NCBI GenBank assembly: GCA_949130485.1
Contig: OX422190.1
Coordinates: 7,656,167-7,720,166 of the forward strand
Reading direction: 5' to 3'
Length of the DNA: 64,000 bases
DNA from: Agelas oroides
Lineage: Eukaryota > Porifera > Demospongiae > Agelasida > Agelasidae
The notes under the pieces are model-generated. The model saw only the letters and a program-made list of their open reading frames with translations, was not told the origin of the DNA and did not search any database. Positions 1 through 10,500 of the stretch are shown in pieces (positions within the stretch are counted from its first letter, which is position 1; each line of letters starts with the position of its first letter). The position numbers were made by a program, and so were the translations under genes.

Positions 1-317
1 GTGGGTCATTTGTCTGCTTTCTTGCACAAACGGGCGTAGAAAACGCTCCTTTCACCTTGTAGGGACTCCATTTCTGGCATTTTAGGCAGCTTTTAGTCCG
101 GAGGAGCGTTCTCTGGTCGGAGGGCCCTAACTATCGAACGCTCGCTAATGAGTGGGTGTGGCCAAGGACATGAACCCACAGAGAATGTGTCGATAAAGCT
201 TTGACTCAAGTTTCCAGTGCTAGCTCCAAGCAGAAGTGGAAATACGGACCAAGGAAGGTATCCATAGCCTAATAAAGACTTCCAGTAAATAGCCTACGGT
301 TGTGTTAAAGAGTTAAC
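1..317 (+). repeat. Dispersed element, truncated by window start
   Basis: This stretch matches the right two thirds of the element at 26405-26919, base for base over long blocks (for example the shared CACTCATTACCGAGCG-type block and the stretch ending in TCAAGTTTCCAG). It ends in a degenerate version of the same terminal sequence (GTTAAAGAGTTAACT). It is a non-autonomous DNA element with no coding capacity visible. The left end lies outside the window. Confidence 0.75.
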
Positions 318-1300
318 TGACGTGTTCCGCTTGTTAACTGACCACTTTTATACATATATTAGAGATCTTGGTCATTAAGCTCACTTTGCTGTGTTAAGCA
401 CATGCTTCTTTCCTGGCAAGTGGCATCATTTATTAAGCATGTTGGTCCTATATTTCACATTTTGAGATGTAATTAGAACATATCTTTTATTAGACACAAT
501 CATGCACATGTATCAAATTGGTAAGTTAGAGCCCTTGCAACTATATGGTCAAGTAGTCACCTGAGTGACTGCAAATAAAATTGTAGACAAAAGGAGTAGA
601 GCTTTTGTAACTAAGCTGATTGGAATCATGACTGATACTGGCCCAGTCATAGGCAGTCAGTTTGCAGGAGTGTACATGGTTGCTGGCTTGACTCATATTC
701 ATGTGTTTCGCGAAAGTATACTATTGCTTACTATTTATGACATGTACATAATTAAACGTTCAGTGTGGCATCTCAAATATTGTATATAGTTACATGCCAC
801 TAATATTGCATTATATAGTTACTCTGGTTAATGAGCGCATGTGCTTGTGTCTCTGAGTAGTAAACAAATGTGCTGGATTGCTTTCCACACTAAAACTAGC
901 AAATGACGTAATCTCTGCATCCATTGTGCACTGAATTCGAAATGAATTAGCCACAGTGGCTAGAAGTTTGTCAACCATAGTGCATAAGCCAAGTGCTGAA
1001 TACTGTCAAAAAAACTTGTGTGAATTTACTAGCCTGCCTGCTCAGTCCAAAACTTTGATTAGTTATAAGTTCGTATCTGATGCAGTGAAGCTTATCAAGT
1101 TGTGATGGCAACTTCACTAAAATAGCTGGATCCCTCAATCACTACTCTCATTGACCTGGCCAGCAGTCCTATGCTACTAGTTCGAATTCATGTTCTTGAA
1201 TGAGGTTTTCGGTGACACTCAGAGTAGAGTTAAGCGTGTAATTATTTTTTGGCAATTTATGGTCAATTTAGCTGGTGATGTTCTTGTCTGTTCACTAATT
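318..1300. other. Intergenic, nothing recognised
   Basis: AT-rich sequence downstream of the methyltransferase gene. I searched it on the minus strand for a further C-terminal methyltransferase exon (the family often continues with a Phe/Tyr-Trp motif) and saw no convincing one. The short open frames here show no familiar protein. Confidence 0.5.
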
Positions 1301-4300
1301 CTACTTGGAAGAGACTGGATGCATCACTAGAGACAAATGTATAATGTACCTATCACCACTTCTCCACTCCTGCCGGAAAGGCCCCTGCTTGTCATACAGC
1401 ACCTCCGGTTTAACATGAGTTTTGGTGGTAAGACTGAGGGCAGGGCCAATTCTGAACCCAGACTCCTGCATCAGCCTTTGCACCTCAGTTTGGGAAGGAT
1501 GCCTGCAGAATAGGGATGATTGTCACTCATGCCTTTGCTAAGGTTACAGTAGAAGTTTGAATGTCAAGACATGTTAATGAAAAATTTCAGAAGGTAAACC
1601 CAGAGTTTGATACTAAACTCAAACTTATACTTGGAATGAAGAGCACTGAAGTGCTTAACTCTCGGCACGTAGTATTAACGGGAGTCACAGGGCATAGCTA
1701 AGTAGGCGAAGGAAATTCATGTGGTATGATGGTACACTAGATAGCTAGCTGAAAGTCGTACAGGATAACAGTGTCCCAAGTTATCCTAGTATCCCTTTAT
1801 CTTCCCCCAACAAACCCCTCCCTAATGTAGTGAGCATGTGTAGTGAGTAGGGAATCTGTGGGACATTCCCCGATATGTACCATGCCTGTACATACATATT
1901 GTACTATGCCTGTTACATACATATTGTACTATGCCTGTTACATACATATTGTAGCAGTATATATTGAACATGTATGTACATACATATTGTAGCAGTATTG
2001 ACCATATATGCTTCAAACCGAACGAGGACCGATTTCGCTAAGAACGTTTCGTTCAAGAGTTATGCTGCAATTTGTTTGCCACGGCGAGCGCTAGTCGGCC
2101 ATATTCTGAGAATGAGTTCATGTGCCGTGGTCTAGTCTGGGATCCCGGGAGTACTGCGGCGCTGCGCTGTACTCCCGGGATCCCAGACCAGGGTGCGTGA
2201 ACTCGTTCTCAGACTAGAATATGGTCGACTAGCGCTCGCCGTGGCAAACGAATCGCAGCATAACTCTTGAACAAAACGTTCTTGGCGAAATCGGCTCAAT
2301 TTAAACACATCCTCGTTAAGTTTGAAGCCTATCTGTGTCCAAACTTCTGAGATTTAGCCGCCAGGTGAGCCAAGCTAGTTGTAACAGACAGACACACAGA
2401 CAGACAGACAAACGAAGTACTGTAACCCTCGCTGCGCATGCGCGCCGAGGGTTAATTATTATGTATGTAGCAGACATTCTGGTGCATACAAAACCATATA
2501 TCAATGCACAACTGTAAAGCCTTCTCTCAAAACTATAGTATTAGTGGAGGTAGGTTATGTAATCCAGTTTCCAAAACTGGATTTGAGGGCTTATATTAAA
2601 CACTCTCTCATTGACTTTGCTAACTTGATGCATTCTTATGGTCAAACATGGCACAAAAGTTTTTGAAAGAATGATACACACACAATTTAATGCATGAACA
2701 ATCAATGAACCACACCTCCCTGAATAAAAAGGCAGGTTGAGGTGCATGCAGTTCTAGAATTGCATCAATTTTCTCATCAGATTGTATATCAGTAAGTTGT
2801 ATGAATGCCGCACCTTGGGCAAAGCTCCTTTCGGAGGATCTCAGAGTTTAGTTGAAGGAACCAGTAGCCTGTGGCACACTGCTCTGGGGTGCAGGTGTTA
2901 ATGATGAGGGCTCCTTTGGGTTTGAGGACGCGGTATACCTCCCTAAAACACTGAGCTATGTTTTTAAACCCAGAACATCCCTTTGGCTCAAGGTGATGGA
3001 GTACCTGTTACACAGTAGAGATGAGCAATAACATCCGTACAAGTGGCAAAACACGTTTAGATTTGTTGTCAGTCTGTATACATACTAGATAGCATAATTA
3101 TAGGGGTTATTCATGTGGGCTATTAATTTGCATCACTTTCACGATTAACGCAAGTGTGTTGATATTTTCCACCTACAACATTTACCACCTTGTTGTGAAC
3201 TGCCTGGCTACATAAATCCAACTATTACTAAGGATGGCTCTGTTTCCCTGCCTGCACACTGTTGACAATGCTCTAGAGCCACAAGGTCTTCTTTCTCAAG
3301 TTGTCATGTGTGTGGTGATTGACAGAAACAAACAAGTGAAGAAGTCAGAGTCATAAGTGAAGCCAGTACCTCTCGTTTGCTACGGAAGAGAAGTCTCACT
3401 AGCTCAAACTTGAGTTGGTGCTAAAGTGCTCCACATATCCAATTGTCAAACGAGAATTGTACCACATGCTCTCAGTTAAATATCGCACTATAAAATTTAT
3501 AACTACTTCAGGAGGTCTTCTTGAGCTTTTCATGAAATCTCTGCCCACTTACATAACCTGCTATACAGTAATACATCTATACCAGTATAGCATCTCACCT
3601 TTACATCAGGGGCACTAAAGGTTCACAGGCCTTGATTTGGGCATTGCATCATATGTTGCCGTTGGAGGAACAGTATATTGAAGTGCATTACATATACCAA
3701 TTTTCACGAAAATGGGTAATAATCACCATCGAATTGCTGGTCAGGAAAGGAGAGGGAGAGAATATTCCCATGGTGAAGGTCCACATTAGCTAGGTGGGCT
3801 GTCTTTTGCTTGGCCTGCATCAGCATGCCTTCATTCACCTCAACACCTGTCACTCTTCCCACAAAGTCACTCATAGCAATCAGGTAATTTCCTGTACCAC
3901 ACCCTGTAGATATTGCAGCAAGATTCAACGGATATTGCCTATACTGCATATACATAAATGTACTGCATATAGCAATTCCTATGTGTACATACCAAAGGTG
4001 GCAGTACAGGTACATTACTGGGAGGAAGTGTCACTGTGTAGTTGTATAATAGAGGGCAGAATCTGATTCTTAGTTTCTTAAACAGCTGTACAAGGTTCTT
4101 TGTATGCCATTATTGTTGAGGGTGAGCAGAACTAGATGGCTCCTATGCATTCCATGCCAACAGAATACATTTTGCCACATTACATAGCCTATGTCCATGT
4201 ATGCAAAGTCACTTTTTAATAATGCCTCGTAAAGTACAAGGATTCAGATGTACCATATGTTTTCTAGAGTAACCAAAAGACCACAAAAGGCATATCAGAA

Positions 4301-6643
4301 GGCCAAAGTATTGTGTTATTGATCTATGAGACATACGTGGTATGCAATATCCAACATTGCATGCTGATATCAACTCAAAACTATAACACTACAACTCCAA
4401 AGAGAGGGGTTATGTGAAGTTGAAGAAAGTATTGCTAGGACCAATTTGGTCAGATAGCACTTTACTGAGACCTGTGTTCCAGCTGTCTTTGTACATGTTG
4501 TTGTACTATCATTTTCCACTATAAACAGATGGGCCATTATCCATGCCTTCTTGCAATGTCTCAAGCTAAGTAAGTGGCGTGCTTATAAACACCTACTCTG
4601 TGAGAAACTGTTTCAAAAGAATCCCAAAACATTTTGCCCACCAAAACTTTTCTGCCTATATAGTACATGTTCTATTTAAAACATGCAGGAACACAAATTC
4701 CATGGCCCAACCATTGAAGGCTTGGGGTACTGGCACAGCAGGATTCAGTGGGATAGTAAGGATTCAAATGGCAACTTTTCGCAAACTCAGGATGTGATGG
4801 TAAGTGACTGTTGTACACGCACAACTGGATTTCAGCTGCTGCTGCAATGCTCTTCCTTCTTTCTGTTGAACTGTCACTTACAGTATGTAGGGATGGAAGA
4901 AGGCCTGTGGTATCTTAGCAAATACTTTGCACTTGACATCACAGGGTTTAGGTACAGAGACATACAGTGAAGCTGAGAGGCTGGTCACATACCAGAATAA
5001 TAACTGCTGAAAAGTGGCAGTAATTCGATTCTAAAAGTACCGTTTATAGCACAAGTTATGTGTATTCTCAGGCATGCTTCATTTGCTGGATATGGCCCTT
5101 TGCATGGTTATACAGGAGACAAAATGATTTGTGACACCTGTACAGCAGATCACATGGTAAATATTACCCCTCTGTTTTTGCATACTGTAAGCAACCAAAA
5201 AGGTGAGCGTGACCTGGAAATGAAGCCAACTGCAGGTGCATGTCAAGGCTTGGAAATGAGGCTATGGTATGATAAGAAACTCATACCTGCATCGAGAATG
5301 TGGATGTCCTTGAGTGACTTTTTTGTAGCAACACTGAGTGCTCCTAGGATAATCTCAATCCCAACAGCCTGGCGACCTGCAGCAGATATTGATCAATGCT
5401 GAAAAGAGGCAGGAAATCGTATATGCAACTAAACTTGGACACAAAATTTGTAGACATACTGATCAGTTGTGTACAGCTTGCTGCCTTTGTGTACCATGTA
5501 TACTGCCACAGTGCAGAATTGGCATGCAAGTTGCTTCAATGCCTCTCAGCTTAGTATCAACCCAAGCGCCGCTGATTTTCCGTAGTACATGTTCAGTGAA
5601 GCTGCTGTCCTTTCGGAAGTGGGAAACTGGTAATCCAACCAAGTGCGCAACGGACTTCAACCGTTACTAGTCCTGCAGGCCAGACTCTCACATGGGGAGG
5701 AGAGAGTCCGGTCAAATTCCCATCAGGCTTTTGTATTGAACATAATTGGGACGTGTTCTGAAAAGGCAGGGCTTCCGTTATCTCCAAGTAACATGCCAAA
5801 AAAGGCAACTGGGTGCCCCATTTGCCACTAAGTCAATTAACACGGCTAGAAATTCTTGGCATGTTAGAAATGAGATGATGATGATGGAATTTGACTATAT
5901 AGGGTTGGGCGGATTATGCTCAATTTTCTTTTACCATTATGCTATTCCAATATGCTCAAAATTGTACAAATTATGCCTAAAATTATGCCTGAAATTTGGC
6001 TATTATGCTCAAACTATGGCCATTATTTCTGGAAGGAGCAAAGTTGTAATTATTTTACACTGTACAGAAAAAGTAAAGATTGAAACAGGATGGCAGTTCA
6101 TCGACCATTCAACTGTAACATCATGGAAAGTTCAATGTAGTCTACCAGACTGCGATTGCTGATCATTGCTCCCTTACTTCGCCGCTTACCAACAGGGCAT
6201 GGGACAAGATACTTCACGGTCTGGGACCAGCATAATCCGCCCAACCCTAAATTTGATCAGACTCTCCTCCCCGCGTAAGAGTCTGTCCCGCGAGACTAAA
6301 CCGTTACTGATGAGAGTATAAACGCGATCAGCAACTTACACGGAAGAACGGCATATCAGATTTGGCATATCCATTAATGTGTAAGACTACCCAAAGGAAC
6401 AATATATAATTGGTTACCTAGGCAAAATCACCAGGGATTGAGAAAATTTGCTCTAGACAGAACATAAAGGTGGGGCTGGCACTCTGAGAGCTTAAAAACA
6501 CCCAGTAAGCGTTAGCAACATTCATCGTAGTGGGAAGAAGTCGCGCTGTAGTCCTCGTAATCCTTCACCTGTTGGGCCATCATGACGGCACTGCCCGCCA
6601 CAACCCGTTCCGCTAAGGAGGGAAGGGGTCTGGTAGCTTCCAT
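1301..6643 (-). CDS. Class I SAM-dependent methyltransferase gene (whole)
   Basis: Gene model: exons 6520-6643, 5287-5376, 3727-3903, one unplaced short exon, 2814-3004, 1350-1502 (or to the stop at 1301). The product is about 245 residues and belongs to the Methyltransf_11/UbiE-like class, which transfers a methyl group from S-adenosylmethionine; the substrate cannot be told from sequence. All recognised joins keep frame. Motifs in order: N-terminal DYSATSSHYD, LGALS, ILDAGCGTGNYL, VTGVEVNEGML, VLHHLEPKG, YRVLKPKGALII, GPFRQEWRSGD. No signal peptide or membrane segment is seen, so it is probably cytosolic. It lies in the same orientation as the NLR and just past its 3' end. A 24-bp-arm hairpin sits 75 bp upstream of the start. 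The two genes have no evident functional link. The family call is firm; the terminal exons are less so. Confidence 0.85.
1350..1502 (-). CDS. Methyltransferase, last recognised exon
   Basis: Acceptor CTATTCTGCAG at 1503-1513 and possible donor GATAG|GTACAT at 1350. The exon starts with one base that completes the Arg codon of the previous exon, giving ...LCPR-HPSQTEVQRLMQESGF. It carries the C-terminal motif GPFRQEWRSGD typical of this methyltransferase family. If the donor is not used, the frame runs on to a TAG at 1301-1303 (ending SLVMHPVSSK). Which ending is real cannot be decided here. Confidence 0.8.
1876..2003. repeat. Minisatellite, about 26-bp unit
   Basis: Several tandem copies of a unit containing CTGTTACATACATATTG, diverging towards the right end (GTATGTACATACATATTGTAG). 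It lies immediately left of the fold-back element at 2009. Confidence 0.7.
2009..2327. repeat. Long fold-back (inverted repeat) element
   Basis: The outer arms, about 110-130 bp, are imperfect reverse complements (left arm from GCTTCAAACCGAACGAGG, right arm ending CCTCGTTAAGTTTGAAGC). Inside them is a second, nearly perfect pair, TCTGGGATCCCGGGAGTAC with its complement, closed by a GC-rich loop near 2160. No coding capacity. It lies within the methyltransferase gene region, between its last two exons. Confidence 0.85.
2385..2458. repeat. Repeat terminus: (GACA)n then CCCTCG/CGAGGG palindrome
   Basis: A run of CAGACAGACA units, then ACTGTAACCCTCG, a GCGCATGCGC core and CGAGGGTTAAT. The same order of parts recurs at 57576-57655 with an (AC)n run. 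This marks a repeat family terminus, probably of a retroelement or SINE. Confidence 0.65.
2814..3004 (-). CDS. Methyltransferase, motif III exon
   Basis: Acceptor GTGTAACAG|GTACTC and donor CCCAAG|GTGCGG. It encodes VLHHLEPKGC, then CFREVYRVLKPKGALIINTC, the beta-4/beta-5 core of class I methyltransferases (HHL and LKPGG-like motif). It starts in phase 0 and ends with two bases (AG) that pair with the G opening the next exon to form Arg. Without the splice a TGA follows 23 bases further on, so the splice is needed for a full-length family member. Confidence 0.88.
3727..3903 (-). CDS. Methyltransferase, SAM-binding exon
   Basis: Acceptor ATATCTACAG and donor TTCGATG|GTGATT. It encodes the glycine-rich motif I (GCGTGNYL, with the first Gly split over the intron), the acidic end of beta-2 (VTGVEVNEGML), and the motif II region ending SFPDQQFDG. 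It ends in phase 1 while the next recognised exon starts in phase 0. A small exon of 3n+2 bases encoding the usual residues before VLHHL (in relatives roughly A-V-x-x-x-Q) must therefore lie between 3726 and 3005. I could not place it with confidence. Confidence 0.88.
5287..5376 (-). CDS. Methyltransferase, exon before motif I
   Basis: Acceptor ATCTGCTGCAG and donor CGATGCAG|GTATGA. It encodes RQAVGIEIILGALSVATK and then DIHILDA, so across the next intron the protein reads ILDA-GCGTGNYL, the classic start of a SAM-binding fold. The length of 90 nt and the phases (2 bases in, 1 base out) match both neighbours exactly. Confidence 0.88.
5900..6249. mobile_element. MITE with 21-bp perfect terminal inverted repeats
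   Basis: The left end TAGGGTTGGGCGGATTATGC and the right end GCATAATCCGCCCAACCCTA are exact complements, about 350 bp apart, in the first intron of the methyltransferase gene. No transposase is visible, so it would be mobilised in trans. The superfamily is not certain (hAT-like ends). Confidence 0.85.
6520..6643 (-). CDS. Methyltransferase, first coding exon
   Basis: ATG at 6643 is the only Met downstream of an in-frame TAG near 6700. The exon encodes MEATRPLPSLAERVV and ends VKDYEDYSATSSHYDE with a split Cys. 'DYSxTSxxYD' is the usual N-terminal motif of this methyltransferase family. The donor is GAAT|GTTGCT, a weak site, but it gives a perfect phase join (T + GT) to the exon at 5287-5376. 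Alternative start: the Met-Met 18 codons later. Confidence 0.78.
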
Positions 6644-6717
6644 TACAGCCGCTGGTTGCACAGGAATTTCATCTACACTGTAGTCTACTTGCAAGCACTA
6701 AGAATGCATGTGCGAAT

Positions 6718-6772
6718 ACTAGTCTCGCGTGGCCACACCCCGTGGAACGGGGTGTGGCCACGCGAGACTAGT
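6718..6772. repeat. Perfect 24-bp-arm hairpin
   Basis: The arms ACTAGTCTCGCGTGGCCACACCCC and complement are perfect around a 7-base loop (6742-6748). It sits about 75 bp upstream of the methyltransferase start. The outer ten bases (ACTAGTCTCG) are shared with the hairpin at 39643-39680, so it is a small mobile hairpin family rather than a one-off regulatory structure. Confidence 0.85.
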
Positions 6773-7291
6773 GCGGATACATACTGCACTAATTTGTTGT
6801 CAGAAGAAAACTGAGCACGGACATCTGGGGTTAATTAATGTCTTTTGAAGAAACCATAAATACGACTGTCGCCTATGAAGCTCGGCATTAATTGCCAGGT
6901 CTATCAACAAAGTGGTAACTATTTTTCCCTCATGTTCCACACCCATACCAGACTTTCAGAAATTGAGGTTCGGTGACACTTGCCATATGCATATTCCAGA
7001 CCCACACTTAGCTATTAGGGAGAAGACAAATCTTGCAAACACTTTGGGATCTCAGAGAGCACAAAGATACTACTTGGAGCTACTAAAAAAATTACTGTTG
7101 ATTTTCTACCTATCTGAATGAAATAAGAAACATTAGAAATAGCTACTATTAAGAAATTTGTTCAATCTACATAGCTAGCTGTGTGGTTAACATGACCAGT
7201 CGTTAATGTATGTAACATCTACACAGTCACACGCACAAAGTTGGTTCTAATGTATGTGTCTGATCTTGTAAACATCAGTCATTCTCTCAAA

Positions 7292-7297
7292 TTTAAT
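7292..7297 (-). promoter_or_regulatory. Possible polyadenylation signal ATTAAA for the NLR
   Basis: The minus-strand ATTAAA lies about 120 bases past the last recognised LRR exon (7417), which would end in an immediate stop if its donor is not used. A weak variant signal; supported only by position. Confidence 0.3.
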
Positions 7298-7416
7298 ATT
7301 CATATTATGTACACCCAGGTTCAAGGATTGTAGGGTGAGAGCAGGAAACAGGTTTTAGTCATGCAGTCACTCAGGCTCATTTGCGCAAAATGCCCTGCAG
7401 TTATCTAGTTAGTTAC

Positions 7417-7500
7417 TTCAGTGTTTCCAAGCTCTGGGTTACTCTCAGACAGTCACCCAGTGCAGTGGCTTCTTCAACTCCAATTGCATTCCTTCCAAGA
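7417..7500 (-). CDS. LRR exon, type A (last in array)
   Basis: 84 nt, phase 2-2, starts LGRNAIGVEEATALGD. The donor reads AA|GTAACT; read-through gives an immediate TAA, which may be the gene's real stop since no further LRR exon lies to the left. Confidence 0.8.
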
Positions 7501-10500
7501 CTGTATGAATTGTATGTGTGCATGCATTGATCAACCCTCACATGGCTAGATAGCTACGTATTAGAAACTGGTAAAAGAGTTTTCAGCTTACTTCAATTCT
7601 TCCAGTGACTTGTTTAGTTGTAGTGCATTGGCCAGAGCTATGGCTCCAGTATCATTGTGTCTAAGTCTGTAGTGAAGTACACACAGACATGAACCCCTTC
7701 AGTCATAGTTCCGCATCAACAAGCTTCATATAATGCACTTCCCCACACAAAACATTGAGTATGGTAAGTGAACCAACTGTGTTCTAGTCCTTTCTGTTGT
7801 CAAAGCAACAGCATAATTATGGTTTGCAAATACACTTGCATTTCTGGTATAACCATATACGTTCCAGCAACTGTACTCATGCAACAGTCATCTTCTGTTA
7901 GCTCAGACGCTTCTCAGTTCTAGCTTTAGGGTATATCCTATAAAGGCTTGTTCCATGCCTGTAACCCCTCTACAACTCCAGATACAGTTACTCATAGCAA
8001 AAAGATCGATTTGAACCCCCAACCATGTGATTTGCTACTGAAAGGTGGAGCCACTTCCATGATTATGGAGTCCACTTCATGCAGTCTGGTAGTTGAGAAG
8101 TGCAATGTTTGATATTTGAAATAAGACTGTTATTTTTTATATCACAAACAAGTATGCTCCTCCCAAATTGAAGTAAAATTATTTTCACATACTCATGCAA
8201 TGGACACATACTGTGCCACCCTCCCTAATGTGCATGCACACAGATGCACACACATACACATGCACTCACACACACTGACTAATTTAAACTTTTCCCTCAT
8301 CCTCTCTTTAGTCATTATAGCAAGAGGTCACAAGATCATTTGACCCCACTCAGATCCCTCAGAAATGAGTTACATAGCCCATCTGCTGGAACTAGAATAT
8401 GGTGTTTGACTCCCCAAGAAGAGAGTTAGTTACATAGTCCTTTTGTTCGACTTCCCTCCTCTAGGACAAGATCATGTGCACAATATATTTTGTGAACATG
8501 ATCTTGTCCTACGTTGTCTGTTATTAAGCTGATCGAAACCATGGTGAAACACTGATAAGGAACACTTGGCCAGCCAAATTATCTGCCATGCATAATGTGT
8601 GTTAGATAGGTAATCATCTCAAGTGACTATATCACAGTCATCACATACATGCAATACCATGGGTTCCATGTAGCGAGGTAGCCATTAGGTACTCCTGTAT
8701 TTGCCTCAACTTGAACCATGTGCTGTAATAGCTATATACCACATTCAGGGCTATTATTGCAGCTAACGTTCAAGATAAACACAAGTTTACTGCCTTAATA
8801 AAGAGATGAGATAGGGATACAGAACCCGTGCCATACTCTGCTCCATTCCTCGCTCTCTTGTCAGTTGCACAAGAAACTTAAGAGGTCTTTATTGAGTGAA
8901 TCACTGATGTGTTTACATGACCAGACATGCACAAAAAACCAACACTGTGTATGAGAATGTGTGCATGTATATTGTAACATGATATGTTTGTCATGCATGT
9001 ATGTATAAAGCTATGTAGAGTTTTACAGGTAATCAAATATCACAACAATGAAACGGTTAGGATCTAAAACTAACAACAATCCTTCCACTGGCTGTGAGTA
9101 GCCGTCTTGTGGTCTCTTGGATTCTTCGCAGACCTCCAAGTCTAAAATGCAGAATACAAATGATCAGTTCTGCTGTCTACATAATATAATTGAGTGCCAC
9201 ACACTTTTCTTCAATTATTAAACTTGAACTTGAGCTTTTTGGGTAACCACTGCAAATGCATCCATACACCAGTGCCACATGGTAATCTGACACACATGGC
9301 ATAGATTACATATCAGATTCTCTAAGTGGTCTTCATTATCTCCACAGCGAAGATTCTATGTATAGGAATATTGAACATGTGACGTCACGTAAGCAAGGAA
9401 ATCCAGGCTGGAGTCGTCAGGAGGAGTGAGGTGTAGTAAAGCTGGTGAACGGAGGCTTGGTGATGAAATTTATACTCTTGGGGTAAGTGCACCATGGCAT
9501 TAATATTTCTTTGAATAGACGCCACCCTCGAATAGTCGCCACACAATTGAAGTTCTGAATGAAACAAACACCACCCTCAAATTGTAGCTGCGGCTAGTAT
9601 ATTCAGCAGGTGCACACATGTGCAAATAATTTCTTATGCCGCTCATCACACTAGCGCTAGGGCTATTTGTGTGGTAGGAGGTGTTTCCACGGCTGACAGC
9701 AGCACTGAGAGGCTTTCAGAGTGTGGATACCTTCTTTGATGTGGAAGTCTGCTAGCACATCAAAATGGATTGTGCCAACTGATAGCATGTGAACAAATTT
9801 GTATGATGACACTGGTTGTCAGTGATTAAAGTGTAAATAGAAAGACTGTATTACATATTCATGATTCCATTCTGGGTGCAATCATAGTGGTCTCAGAATT
9901 GTGCAAGACATGTTTATTTAGGTACATACCGTATTCTCTCTAAAATAGTGGGCAGCAAAAAATAATTCAAAATTGGAGCGTCAGGAAAGTTTTAGAGAGT
10001 TATTAATTTCTAAACGAAGTGTCCGGTGTGAATTAGAGAGGTCTTTAGTGCTAGCTTTGTCATCCTTTATGCGAATTATCAGCCACGCTTTTGTTCCGAG
10101 TTACCATGTGAATTTACTGCTGCTATCTGTGTGCATGGGCTACCGTCAGTACCGATGAACAGACCTGCTGAGTATCACCCTTGGACTCAAGAGGCGAAGC
10201 ATAGTGAATGAAGCCTGGATCATTGTCGATTGCTTTGATCGTAAACTTATTGGCATCGATTTCTTCACAATGCCTCCAAGCAGAAATATAACAATTGTGA
10301 GCTTTTTAAATGTTAAGACAGTTTTGGAGCTGCACCTTCCTATCAACGAGAAAAGCCAAAGACAGTACCCAGTACACACAACATGCAGCATGTAAGCGTT
10401 CTCCATAATCTCCAGAATAACATACCTAGGCTGAAAATAACTTCATAGAGCCTTTCTCTATTCATTGATTCACTCAGCGGAGCTTCGTTTGACTAGCCAA

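Noticed and set aside
7980-8010. tRNA gene suggested by a GGTTCAAATCG B box
   Set aside because: The flanking bases do not pair into a T stem and no cloverleaf can be drawn.
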